Shown here: positions 18,507-30,200 of the stretch, piece by piece
Numbering within the stretch: the stretch's first letter is position 1
How the letters are laid out: every line of letters starts with the position of its first letter
Assembly: GCA_016929635.1 (NCBI GenBank)
Contig: JAFGIL010000067.1
Location: forward strand, 1-64,000
From: Endomicrobiales bacterium
GTDB lineage: Bacteria; Elusimicrobiota; Endomicrobiia; Endomicrobiales; JAFGIL01
Direction: 5' to 3'
DNA: 64,000 nucleotides
Position numbers and translations under genes: made by a program
The notes under the pieces: model-generated
Seen by the model: only the letters and a program-made list of their open reading frames with translations
Told to the model about the DNA's origin: nothing
Databases searched by the model: none

Positions 18507-19496
18507 TTATCTAACTTCCAATTCCAGTATTTGCTTATTGTGAGGATCGAAAAAATGTCCTCTTCTAATATCATTCTTTGTCTCTTGGCAATTCCTAGAC
18601 AAACAAATAGAATAAGATAAATAATTCATTAATGATACTTGAGCGACAATAGATATACCATCTAAAGCCTTATTAACTGTTATTATATGCCCAGAACGTC
18701 GCATACCTGCTATAGGTTCATCACTTAAAATTGCTTTATCTTTTGGTATAACTAAGGGATAATTAGGTTTATTACCATAACGTATATAATTTCTTATTAC
18801 GTCAAAATCTTTGCTCAAGCATATTGCTTTCCCTTTAAAATATATAAAATAATTAAATGCTATCTTTGCCATAACTTTAAATTTGTTTTCACCAATACAT
18901 TCAGTAATTTCACAACTAATATCTGTCATTGTTGAATCAGGATCAATCATACCTTCTGTTTTAAAATACTTAAATCCTTTTTCAGCAAATTTCTTATTTA
19001 TTTCTTCAAAATCAAATACACCAAATATTCTTGTACTCCCTTTCTTATCAGTTTGATATCCCCTTGCAACTAATTCTTCATTTGTTGGTATTTCACTCCA
19101 AAGAAAATAATCAAATATATTGTCTTTATTTAAAAAACCAGCCTGTGGAAGAGGAATGGCTTCAATTCTTTGAAGTTGTTCTGAATATCTAGCTTCAATG
19201 TATACTCCTTTAAATGGTTCTTCATGTGCTTTTTCAATTAATCTCTTATTTTTGGTTAATGCCTTAAACTCTTCTTCTGATTTAATATTTTCTTTGAACC
19301 TTAATCGTCCTTCAATAGAATCACGTCCTAAAGATAATTCCAAATCTTTGGAGAAATACTCATTACATGCACTACATACTTCATTATGATTTAAAACAAA
19401 AGTATTACTACCAAATGTACCAAATGATTGAGGAATAACATGTTCTCTATTGAAACTGTTTTTTTCCTTTAAACAATAAACACACTTTTCATTCAT
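18507..19496 (-). CDS. HNH endonuclease-type protein
   Basis: CVYCLKEKNSFNREHVIPQSFG...NEVCSACNEYFSKDLE. Confidence 0.82.
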   Translation of the reverse strand: MNEKCVYCLKEKNSFNREHVIPQSFGTFGSNTFVLNHNEVCSACNEYFSKDLELSLGRDSIEGRLRFKENIKSEEEFKALTKNKRLIEKAHEEPFKGVYIEARYSEQLQRIEAIPLPQAGFLNKDNIFDYFLWSEIPTNEELVARGYQTDKKGSTRIFGVFDFEEINKKFAEKGFKYFKTEGMIDPDSTMTDISCEITECIGENKFKVMAKIAFNYFIYFKGKAICLSKDFDVIRNYIRYGNKPNYPLVIPKDKAILSDEPIAGMRRSGHIITVNKALDGISIVAQVSLMNYLSYSICLSRNCQETKNDIRRGHFFDPHNKQILELEVR

Positions 19497-19902
19497 TTTT
19501 GTTGTGTTAATCTAATTGATTGTCTTAATATTCACGTCTTATTTTATCTTATTTCAATATTAACTTTCGTTTGTACATTTACACCCAGTTAAACCTTAAT
19601 CTACCCCCCCCCTTAGGGGTCTTGTTTCAAAATTAAAACAAGGCCAAAGAATGCTTTTTACTTTTCAAGTTCCGATAATATCAATTATGGTGATTTATTG
19701 AGAAACTGATTATCTATTGTATTTTCAATATGTTTTACCAAATTCCTTTCCTAACATGAAGTATAATTGATATTTTTTTGTCACTTTTTTATTCTTAGCA
19801 CTCTCAATTTTGTCAGAATCTGCGTTTGTTTGTTCATTTTAAATTATTAAATCATTTTAAAGTTACTAATTTATAATATTAGAATTAATACTTATGATTT
19901 TC

Positions 19903-20634
19903 TTATTTCAAATCAATTTTTGGTATTTTTTCAATATCCTCCTTAATCTCTTTTATTATCTCACTTTTATCTTGGTTTGTGCTAATATTTGATGCTTTAT
20001 TTTCATTACTATTTTTCTCTTGACTATAAAAACAAAAATTATAATTGAATAATACACTAATTCCACCAAGTCCGACTTTACTCCAGTCGGAGTTTGTATT
20101 AACATTACTGTATTTTAATGTGAAACCAACACTTTCATTCGAAATTGATGTTAATAGCTGAATTCCAAAAAATGTCTCTTGCATAGTACTTTTATATCTA
20201 TCAAAGTATAATTGCCTATTCGCTGGCACAAATCCAATGCCACAACCATAATGTAGATATTTCCAAAAAGTATTTTTTTGCAATAAAGAAATCCATACTG
20301 GAATTATTAACATGGTTTCCTTAATATCATATCTCCCTATATATACTGAATTGCTATATAGTGCAACATTGTTTTCTTTATATGTATCACGATATCTCTC
20401 AACTTCCAATCTGATTCCTAATTCTTTTTTCCAAATAGTTGTATCAATTCCAAATAAAATATCAACACCATGATATTTCGAAACAACACTATCTACTAAA
20501 GAAAAGATGCCCATTTTTGGACTTATTACCATATAAGTGTCTTTATTACTTATATTACTTAGTTTAGTATTATCTGCATTTAGAGAGAAAAAAGGACATA
20601 TCAGAATTAGAAAACATATTAAAATATTTTTCAT
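19903..20634 (-). CDS. secreted/outer-membrane hypothetical protein
   Basis: Signal peptide MKNILICFLILICPFFSLNA; beta-rich repeats; start taken at the signal-peptide Met. Confidence 0.55.
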   Translation of the reverse strand: MKNILICFLILICPFFSLNADNTKLSNISNKDTYMVISPKMGIFSLVDSVVSKYHGVDILFGIDTTIWKKELGIRLEVERYRDTYKENNVALYSNSVYIGRYDIKETMLIIPVWISLLQKNTFWKYLHYGCGIGFVPANRQLYFDRYKSTMQETFFGIQLLTSISNESVGFTLKYSNVNTNSDWSKVGLGGISVLFNYNFCFYSQEKNSNENKASNISTNQDKSEIIKEIKEDIEKIPKIDLK

Positions 20635-20804
20635 AGTATTTTTTCCCAAATAATATAACCACACTGAACTAGTCAATGTGGCTATATTATATCCCCTCTA
20701 TTGATGCTGATATTCCCCTTATATGCATATTCATCCCGACTAAATTCTATATCTTTTTAAAAAACAAATCAAATAGTATATCTTCTCTAATTTTAAAATA
20801 AAAA

Positions 20805-20840
20805 AGCCCGTAGAGTGCATGTCCATACCTTTACTGGGCT
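20805..20840 (-). terminator. intrinsic terminator of the RHS operon
   Basis: Minus strand AGCCCAGTAAAGG...CTCTACGGGCT then TTTTTTATTTT. Confidence 0.65.
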
Positions 20841-20855
20841 AAGATTAGTACTTGA

Positions 20856-21425
20856 TTAATACTTCAATGAAATCATAAAGCCCGAGGTGTTGCTTGAATC
20901 AGCGTCATCCCCGGTCAATGTTATCAAAATACCCTGAAGACCAACACCCACATCTATCCTGCTTAATGAATATACCAGTCCAACGTTATAAGGAACGGTT
21001 ATTCCGTCAGAATAGACTGAAGCAACGCTTTTTGCTTCCAGTTTCCATTTAGGCGAGAATTCATATCTTCCTGCTAATCCGACTCCCGGGGCTGTTGTAA
21101 ATCCCGTTGAATCAGCTTCATATTCAAGCTTTGAAAACGTAACTCCAAGTATCAAATCGCTGCTGAATCCGTATTTCTCGTAGAATTTGTTTTGGGTATA
21201 AACCGAGCCGTAATAATTGCGCTCCGCTGTCCAGGTATCCTGAAAATTAAAAACAGAGATGTCCAATCCAAAATCAAAAAAATTGTCATTCTGCTTTAAT
21301 AATGAAACAAATCCAGAATTGTAACCATTTCCAACAGATACCCCGCCATTCAACATAATTTGAGATGCAAAAATGTTTATATTTAAAGCCATCAGGAACA
21401 ACATCGAAAAAAGCATTCTATACAT
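20856..21425 (-). CDS. outer-membrane beta-barrel-like protein
   Basis: Signal peptide MYRMLFSMLFLMALNINIFA; alternating barrel-like strands; SD GGGGAG before internal Met at 21425. Confidence 0.6.
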   Translation of the reverse strand: MYRMLFSMLFLMALNINIFASQIMLNGGVSVGNGYNSGFVSLLKQNDNFFDFGLDISVFNFQDTWTAERNYYGSVYTQNKFYEKYGFSSDLILGVTFSKLEYEADSTGFTTAPGVGLAGRYEFSPKWKLEAKSVASVYSDGITVPYNVGLVYSLSRIDVGVGLQGILITLTGDDADSSNTSGFMISLKY

Positions 21426-21445
21426 AGTGAATCTCCCCAAGGTTA

Positions 21446-22129
21446 TTAGTTTAAAAATCTGGTCGGCCTTGCTGTGATGGCAAATGTCCACCCTGTAAGG
21501 TTACTCGCAGTTGTAGTGCCAACAGGCATATCAAGCACTTTGATATCTAAAACTATATAAGTTTCTGAACCATTTTCTACATTAAAAGCATTAAGATATC
21601 CGTTAGCAGTTGAAAGTGTTATTGTTTCACTTGTCTCAACTATTTGAATAGTTTTGGAAATACTTTTTATTACCCCTACAGAGTTAGGCATTTTATTGAA
21701 TGTTTTACTTGTCCCGTCACTAAATAAAAAAGTTACTTTCGGCTGAATGTGTATCCTGATACCCTCATACTGTCCCGCAGAAACATTTACAGGATCAGTG
21801 ATGCGAATCGGAGTTGGGTCTGTAGTAATAGTAATTTCCTGCAAAGTATTTAAAACAGTTTCCCACTCCTCTCCGGTTTTTGAAATTGCAATTTCATCAA
21901 TAAATACTGTTACCGACTCTATTCTCCCGCTCTGATAACTATCTAAAGTTTTTCTGCTGATGGCTGAACTGCTCCCAGGCTGTTCACCGCTATAAAATGA
22001 AATAGCGCCATAGTTTGTTCCCAGCGGGTCAGCCGGGCTGGAAGCCCTTTTTGAAGAAGTATAAGGATTTTTCTCACAGCTTGCGGCAAAAAACAACAAT
22101 AAAACACCAAATAACGCAAATTTTTTCAT
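21446..22129 (-). CDS. DUF4382-like lipoprotein
   Basis: Lipobox FFAASC; GRIESVTVFIDEIAISKTG...VSAGQYEGIRIHIQP. Confidence 0.65.
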   Translation of the reverse strand: MKKFALFGVLLLFFAASCEKNPYTSSKRASSPADPLGTNYGAISFYSGEQPGSSSAISRKTLDSYQSGRIESVTVFIDEIAISKTGEEWETVLNTLQEITITTDPTPIRITDPVNVSAGQYEGIRIHIQPKVTFLFSDGTSKTFNKMPNSVGVIKSISKTIQIVETSETITLSTANGYLNAFNVENGSETYIVLDIKVLDMPVGTTTASNLTGWTFAITARPTRFLN

Positions 22130-22139
22130 ATTTACCCCC

Positions 22140-23480
22140 TTATTTATTTTCTAGTACGATCAATCGCTGCTCTAAATCTTCTATTTTTGTTTGTTGTCCT
22201 TTTATGACCTCTAATAATATAACCGATAATTTACTGTATGCAATAGATTTATAGCCATCTCTATCTGTATAGACAAGTTCCGGGAATTGCTCCTCTAATT
22301 CCTGGGCATTTAAACCGACCTGTTCTCTATCACAAAAACTCAAGTCTCTTTTTTCTACTTCTGCAAGTATTTTAGCTTCTTTTTCTGCCTTTACATCTTT
22401 CTCTAAGTTCAATTCCTTTAGTTTTTCTACTCTTGCCGAATATTCTATATCCTTAAGTTTATTTTTATTAAATTTATATTTTATCGCTGATAACTGCATT
22501 ACCCTGCTCTTGATATCACCGGATAGATTCTCAACCTGCTCTTTCAGTCTTATATCTGAATCTTCGTAACATTGTATACATTGGATATAACCCTGAACAT
22601 CAAAATGAATTCCTGGATTTGTTTTATTAACACCTATATCTCCACTAGTAGCAAACCACATCCTTGTACCGCCGTTTACGTAAATATCAAGGGGGTATTC
22701 ACCCAATGTACCCATCTGAACTATATTGTCAGGATAACCTGCTGCCTGCATAAATCCTACCGCCTCATTGTCATCCTCTAACCTAATCGTAGGGCTGTTT
22801 GCACTGTATACGTGAAGTTCTGCACTCGGATTATCTGTGCCTATTCCTACTTTACCGTTCGGCTGTATCCTCATTCTTGAGGCGCTATTCAAATAAAAAT
22901 CCAGGCCTTGATTGCCCAGCGTCCCTATCTGCAGTAAATTATCACTGGGACCTACTGCCTGCATAAATCCAATTACTTCATCATCATCTTGCACATATAA
23001 TGAAGGATTGTTGCCGTACACATGCAATTTTGCAGATGCAGTAGTTGTTCCTATGGCAACATTTTCTAATACTGTAAGATCCTTCTTTACATTAAAATCC
23101 GACACACTCCCTAAAGCATAACCAGATGCCCCTATGGCCTGCTTTGGAGTCATCTCATTTTCGCTGTCTATTGCTATTCCCACTTCATATTCTGCATTAA
23201 AGTCCAACCCATCTAAATTAGCAGTGTCAGCTCCAAGTGTTACATTAAATAACCCATCATCTCCGATTGTAACTCCATGATTCTCTGTCTGACCCCACAA
23301 CGCCTCACTACTGCTTTTGTCATAAAGCATGAACTTCAATACATGATACCCTGTAACCGGATCACCCAAACTGTCAGTCAGTTTACCCTGCAGATTGATT
23401 TTCTTCTCGCCTGCATAAACTCTTGATACCATAAGTAATAGAAACATTACCGCTACTACCCTTACAATTTTTGTGTACAT
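22140..23480 (-). CDS. secreted protein with C-terminal S74 (endosialidase chaperone) domain
   Basis: SDIRLKEQVENLSGDIKSRVMQLSAIKYKFN...VGLNAQELEEQFPELV...SIAYSKLSVILLEVIKGQQ; SD AAGGAGG before MYTKIV. Confidence 0.88.
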   Translation of the reverse strand: MYTKIVRVVAVMFLLLMVSRVYAGEKKINLQGKLTDSLGDPVTGYHVLKFMLYDKSSSEALWGQTENHGVTIGDDGLFNVTLGADTANLDGLDFNAEYEVGIAIDSENEMTPKQAIGASGYALGSVSDFNVKKDLTVLENVAIGTTTASAKLHVYGNNPSLYVQDDDEVIGFMQAVGPSDNLLQIGTLGNQGLDFYLNSASRMRIQPNGKVGIGTDNPSAELHVYSANSPTIRLEDDNEAVGFMQAAGYPDNIVQMGTLGEYPLDIYVNGGTRMWFATSGDIGVNKTNPGIHFDVQGYIQCIQCYEDSDIRLKEQVENLSGDIKSRVMQLSAIKYKFNKNKLKDIEYSARVEKLKELNLEKDVKAEKEAKILAEVEKRDLSFCDREQVGLNAQELEEQFPELVYTDRDGYKSIAYSKLSVILLEVIKGQQTKIEDLEQRLIVLENK

Positions 23481-23574
23481 TTTCTGTACCTCCTTAAGAT
23501 TATTTTGCAAAATCCATTCTAAATCCATTTCTAAGATAGTAAAGGATTAGCCTTCTAACTATCTTTATTTATAG

Positions 23575-24225
23575 CTATTTTATAATATTAGTATTTTTAC
23601 TTTTTTCAATTTTATACTTGATATCTGTGACAAAATGTTCATGAAATAATTTACCATTATCGTATTCCTGCTGTTTCACAATCCAATGATTAGGCGCAAA
23701 ATAATATATATTTTCCTGCAATCCCCGAACATCCGCAGCATTAGCAATATATGAATCCTTTATTACAATACAGTCCTTAAATATTTTTGCCGGCGTTTCT
23801 ACAGTTGCAGTTGTTCCCAACACTTCATATGTATGCTCATCATCCCTTAAAATGTGCTTCCACTTCTTACCCTTTTTTAATGGCAATTCAAGATATATCC
23901 ATTTTTCTTTAGACCATCCAAGAATAAAGAATATTTCATCTTTATTTATAACAAGCTTTTCATCACTAGGTGAAATATCACCATAGACATGAACATTATA
24001 GTTATTGTCGTTATCTTTCTTAAACTCATAAATTTCATCTTTGAATGTTTCTGTTCCTTTATAATAAAGGACGAGTTCTTTGCCCATATCAAAAAATTGC
24101 TTCGTCATTTTTTTGTCTCCTGGGTCATTCACTTTTTTTTGTATGTTCTTAGCATCACATGCTGAAAAGCATAAACATAGAACTACTAATAAAAATATTG
24201 ATTTGACAGTCATCGTTTTTCTCAT
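23575..24225 (-). CDS. lipoprotein; candidate immunity protein for RHS C-terminal toxin
   Basis: Lipobox LCLCFSAC; starts 12 bp downstream of the RHS stop on the same strand. Confidence 0.6.
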   Translation of the reverse strand: MRKTMTVKSIFLLVVLCLCFSACDAKNIQKKVNDPGDKKMTKQFFDMGKELVLYYKGTETFKDEIYEFKKDNDNNYNVHVYGDISPSDEKLVINKDEIFFILGWSKEKWIYLELPLKKGKKWKHILRDDEHTYEVLGTTATVETPAKIFKDCIVIKDSYIANAADVRGLQENIYYFAPNHWIVKQQEYDNGKLFHEHFVTDIKYKIEKSKNTNIIK

Positions 24226-24237
24226 ACTTATGCCTCC

Positions 24238-27200
24238 TTATTTTATTATTATATCAGGATAATAACCGTTATTGGATTTAAAACTCTGCAAATGACCTAT
24301 TAATGAATTTATATCCTGGTTTTGCATTCGGGCACAGCCCCGTGTATTCATCAATTGATGTTTTGGCGCCCAAGGATTAGCAAGTTTACTGCCACCACCA
24401 TGTATATCTTTTCCACCACTACCCTTTAAACCAATATATCCAGTTCCATACGCACTGCCGTCAGGACTATAGTTGGAGTTTACTATTGGTTTTGATTTTG
24501 ATCCTTTTAACACATGGTCAATTTCATAAACACCTTTTTCCTGTGTCCCATATTTCGCTTCAGCAGAGAAGACTTCATTATTGTTATTATCATACATTTT
24601 AATAGTATTCCCAGCCTGGTCATATTCAACCCTAGCAGCAGAAGCTGACCGATCAACACCTAAAGCATCCTGAGCCTGAGCTACCTGTTCCTCCTGTTGT
24701 TGAACATTATTCCCTGTAGAAGCGTTTGCTACAGCATTCACTCCATACGCAAGCATGCTCATTCCAAAAGCAGTAAGAAATGCTTCCCCTTCTTTTCCTT
24801 TTTCCGCCCCGCTCATAGCCATAAGTCCAGATAGACCCGCACTTCCCATAGTACCCCATATCCCACCACTCATTCCATCTGCAACTCCTGCCATAACAAA
24901 ACTAGAACCAAAGCTTAATATTCCTTGTCCCACCATATCCATATTCCCACTCATCAGACCTGCCATTGCCTGTGTGCCGCTCATCATCATATTTGCCGTA
25001 CTGTAAACCTCCATAGCCGTAGCAATAAATTTAGCTGCATAGATTAAACCAATCCAAATATGGCCTGATGGATCTGTATATATTATGGGATTATTCCTGC
25101 AATATGCATACCTGTTTAAACTTTGTGGATCATACGGGCTTTGAATAATCGTATCAGGGGTTAAGAAAATACCAAGAGCAGGGTCATAGTATCGAGCTCC
25201 GTAATAATATAATCCAGTATTATCATCTAAACGCTGCCCTGTGAATTTATGTTCATTGTCGGGTGAGCCTGATTCATAACATACAGCCCCAAATGGTAAA
25301 TAATCCGTATTTTTTACTATATCACTGCCGTTTGATATACTCCTAACGCTTCCAAGATGATCATGGTGAAAATAATACAATCCTGTTTTTGTACTATCAA
25401 TTGCAACACGTTGGTCACCTGCATATATATAATTTATTTGTTCATCCAAAATGCTGTTAATATAAGTTTCCTCATAGATTGTTCCAATATAGACAGTTGA
25501 CTGGATTGCCGATTGCCCGGGAATGACAGAAGAAATGGTTTTTTTCACACGTTGTCCTTGCCAGTCATATGTGAATTCAACTACCTGACCTTCTGCAGTT
25601 ACTATCTTTATAGGCTGGTTATTAACATTATAAAATATTCTCCTTCCATTAAGCACATCCATGTTTCCATTCCCATCTTTGTGCATTGTATACATATGCT
25701 GTTTTAGGCCATCTGCTATTTCCTGCTCTTGGCTAGAGCTGTAACCCAACAGTTCTTCTTCCGTAATCTCATCCTTATCAGGAGTTGATGCCTCTTCCCC
25801 ACCCTCATCCTCAGAAGGTGGAATATAAAATGAATTAATATCACACACTCCGCCTTGATATCCCCATACACATACTGTTGCGCTGCTTATACTTTTACCA
25901 ACCGTATTCTCAGCTATTGTCTGAACCGCATCCTTGTTCCCACCTGAACTTATACCGCCGTTCCATCCTACACGCAAAGGACCTGATATATTCGCATCTA
26001 ACTGATTGTATATATTCACAACTAATTCGGGACTCCATTCCGATTCGTTGCTGTTTTCATCTACTGCTTTTACTTTAACAAGATAAATATAATCTGTTGT
26101 CCATGTATGAGTTGCAATTATCTGCTCCCCGCTAGTATAAAAACCTGTTTCTTCAAGCCCAGAACCGTCATCCCAATCTATAACATACTTCATCTGGTCA
26201 TAATCCATATCAACTGCTTTAAATTTAAAACTATAAGACACATTCTTTTGACCATAAAAATCGCCAGGACCTGACACTGATTCAGGCATGTATGGCTGAT
26301 TTGGATTTAAATTCGGCGCAGACTCATATAAGCTTGTTATCTCCGTTGAGCTTAATGCTACACTGTAAATGTTCACTTCGTCCATTATTCCCGTGAGTCC
26401 TGTTCCCAAGATAACAGGTTCCTGCGTCGTATCTATTGTTCCGCTTGCAGACACTTCTGCTTCCAGTTCACCATTAAAATAGAGCCTCATATTTGAGCCA
26501 TCGTACGTCATTGCAAGATGCATCCAAGTATTCAATCTGGCATCTATGTCTTTAGTTATATTTGCTGTCTTAATGCCTCCTGATAAATATAGCTTTCCTT
26601 CAACACTGCTACCTGTGATTTTTCCAAATCTGAATGAATTGCTTTTTGAAATAACATAATCACTACTGTTTGACTGGGGACGCACCCAGAACTCTACAGT
26701 TATCTGTTCTTTCGGGCTTAATGTTTTCGAATTTTTAATTTCAGCTGTCGAGCTTCCGTTAAATAATAATCCTTTACCTATTTTTCCATTATCATACTGT
26801 TGTGTTCCGCCATAAAAATTTAAATCCGACGTATCTTCGAAACCTCCGAAATATATATCCTGGCAATCAGTTTCCTTAGTAATATTGCCCAGAGTATCAT
26901 AAGAATACGTTTTTGTGCCGTAACCGTAAATGTCCTGTGCCTGTGTAAGCCTGTATAAATCATCATATGTAAAATCCTGGTGAGTTGAGGCAAGATTGTC
27001 TGTTATCCTTGTGATGTTCCCAACATTATCATACTGATATTCATAATCCATATATTTTGTTTCGGATGCATTCTTGGTTATTAACCTGGTTAACATTAAA
27101 GTGTCTGAATTATATGTATATGTGGTTCTAATACCATTGCCATATAGCAACTCAGCTAGCTTACCTGGTAGAGTTGTACTGGGGTCAAGGGCTGCATAAG

Positions 27201-30200
27201 TAAAAGTACCTTGGGGATTTTTTACGGCTGAAAGGGTACTCTTATTATAATCAAATTTTATGGTTTTTCCCGTGTCATCTGCTTTAGGATACGTCAAAGT
27301 TTTTTCTCTACCCACAGCATCGTACGTATTGCTTGAAATATACACTATACCGTCTATTGTGCGGGTTTTTCTTATATTGTTTCCAAGATTGTCATATTCA
27401 AACTCAGTTACTCCAGCTAAATCCTCAACTTTCACAAGCCTTCCAGTAGAATACTCCACAGAAAAGTCATCGTAATAATAAGTAGTATTCCCGTCAAGCG
27501 TAGATTTGATAACCAGCCTGTTTAATCTGTCATAAGTCATAGTTGTTTCCTGATCTTTCTCGTCTTCCTGCCATATAAGGTTCCCGTTTGAATCATAATC
27601 ATATTCCCAAGTACCCATTTGTAGATCTGTCATCGATATTTTTCTTCCAAGATTGTCATATGTTATAGTTGTTTCCTGATTCTGAGAGTTTGTTATTTCT
27701 ATAAGATTACCTAAGACGTCGTATTCATATGTGGTTGTATATTTATCATAATTATCATTATTGTATTCATCTACTTGTACAATATTCCCATATGCGCCTC
27801 TATGAAATGATTTCTGGTTTCCGTTCTCATCCGTTATTGTTTCTTCCCATCCATAGTACACAGTTGTAGAATACGTGCTGTCAGGGTTTGTTACTTTTGT
27901 CACTCTTCCCAGTGCGTCATATTCTGTTGTTGTTTTTGGTTTACCTGTTGGGGGTGTTTCATAGCCAGTTGAAAAGTCATCAACATATGGCAAATAAGCA
28001 TTTTCTATTAATCCCCTACAATTATAAACTACATCCCCTGTTACAATCTGATGGTTATCAAAATTCGGAGACCTGGTCTGCATAGTCCTTCCTAAACCAT
28101 CTAAAAATTTATATGTATCCAAGGTTTCATTTGAATTGTGATATACTTTCTGTTTAGTTACTATCCTATGAGGCGGAGTTCCGATATTATATGTATAGCT
28201 TAACGTAGGGACAAAGTAGGTATCCTGATCATTTGGACCCCTTAATTCTATAACTCTGCCAAAATTGTCATATTCGTAAGTAGTCTTCTGGCCATTTGGA
28301 TCAATATACTCATTTACAAGCCAGGTAAAAGTCCCATTATAAGTGTAGTATTTACTATGACCAAGTACGTTTGTTACTGTGGATACAAACTGATGATATG
28401 TTTCATCATAATCTTTGTGAATATAGTTTCCATCCGTACCGCTGGAATTAACCCATTTAGGATCATACTCATCCGTAATGTTGCCATATTTATCATATTT
28501 GAATATTGCAGTAGAAAATACAGTCGAATAAATCCACCTTTGTATTTCAGTAAGATTAGTTTTACCATCATTTATATCTTCATATACGTATAACGTTTCC
28601 TGTTCCTTATTCTGCCCTACAACTAAACCTTCATATACAACTTCACGTGTTTTTAAACCTACAATATAATCATCTTCATTAGTGCTGAATTCCCTATATA
28701 CAGTTTTTTCATCATTATCAGTCCTTACTTCACCGTAATTTTGTATTACTGTAACATTACCGTAATTATCATAAGTATATTCAACGCACGTTTCCTTTTC
28801 TATTTCCTGGTTTGCATAAACATAACTTTCAGTGCGAATAAGTTCAGGTAAGTATACTGCATAAAGAGTGCCGCACGGCTGACTGGAATCATATGTATTT
28901 TTAGCACGTGTTAACAACACTGCGCTTGAATTATACTTTGAAACTTCATCCACTTTTCCTTTAAAAATATTAATGTCATCTTCGGGATCATCATCTTGCA
29001 AGAATTTGGTTATGGTATAGTTACCCTCTGCTTCTATTGTCTTTACCTCGCCAAATCCCAAGAACTCTTTACTTTGCCAGGGGTTTCTGTCATATAAACC
29101 ATTAGAATACTCATAGTTAACTGTAACACAATTATCCATTCCGTCATTTGTAGCAATTGAGGTTGCTATATGCGCTACAAAGGGTAGTCCCTCACAATCA
29201 TCTTTATTATAAACAGAATAATTAATATCTGTTGTACTTCCTAGTGAATTTTCCACTTGATCCATTAGGTTTATTGCAGGGCCATCTGTTATTAATCCCC
29301 ATGTCTCATTATAATATGTCTGTCCACCTTTCTTTCCATAGCCATAATATGCAATGTCTTTTTTCCCATCTCCGTTAAAATCACCAGCACTCCACGAATA
29401 ATTATGTTCAGCCCATGTAGTTGTATCAAGTTCAGCCCAGTCTGAAAATTCAAAATAACCATTTTTATTTATGCCAATAGATAATTTATGATAATGTCCA
29501 CTCAACCCATTATTGTAACTTGAAACATCTAGTAGCCCATCTCCGTTGAAATCTCCCAGGAGAACATAGTTCCATATTTGATATTCTGACCAACTGGTTT
29601 TTTCAAATGTATTATCACCTTTATTTAACCCTATCCAATGTTTGTCAACATCGGATCTATAATAATATATATCGCTTAAGCCATCTGAATTGAAATCTGC
29701 CACTGCCCAATACCATTGTGAATCTCCTCCAAGTGGCGGGGCACTCCCAAAATCTGTCCCTGTCGGGTTTATCCAACTGAAACTATTCTGTCCATTACTT
29801 ACACCTACGCATAAAGTATTATCTTTATAAAAAAAGATATCACTGGCACCGTCCCCATTTATATCTCCCACACTCCATGTTCCTGTATTAAAAGGAGCAT
29901 CACCCAATGATACCGATTCACTCCATGAGCTAAATGTAAAACTCTCATCACCGTTATTGATTCCTACTTCCGTTACATAAAGAAAATGCCCTGTATAAGG
30001 AGGGTTTGGCGGGCCAGGGACCCATACTTTAGAATAAAAACAAATATCACTATATCCGTCATTGTTAAAATCACCAACTCTAAATGTCTTTGATATTTCA
30101 GTCCAATAAGAGCTAAAACTCGAATCAGTATACCATACACTGAAAGTAAATGTATCGCTTCCATTACTTAAACCAACGTATATATCACCTGTATTATTGT

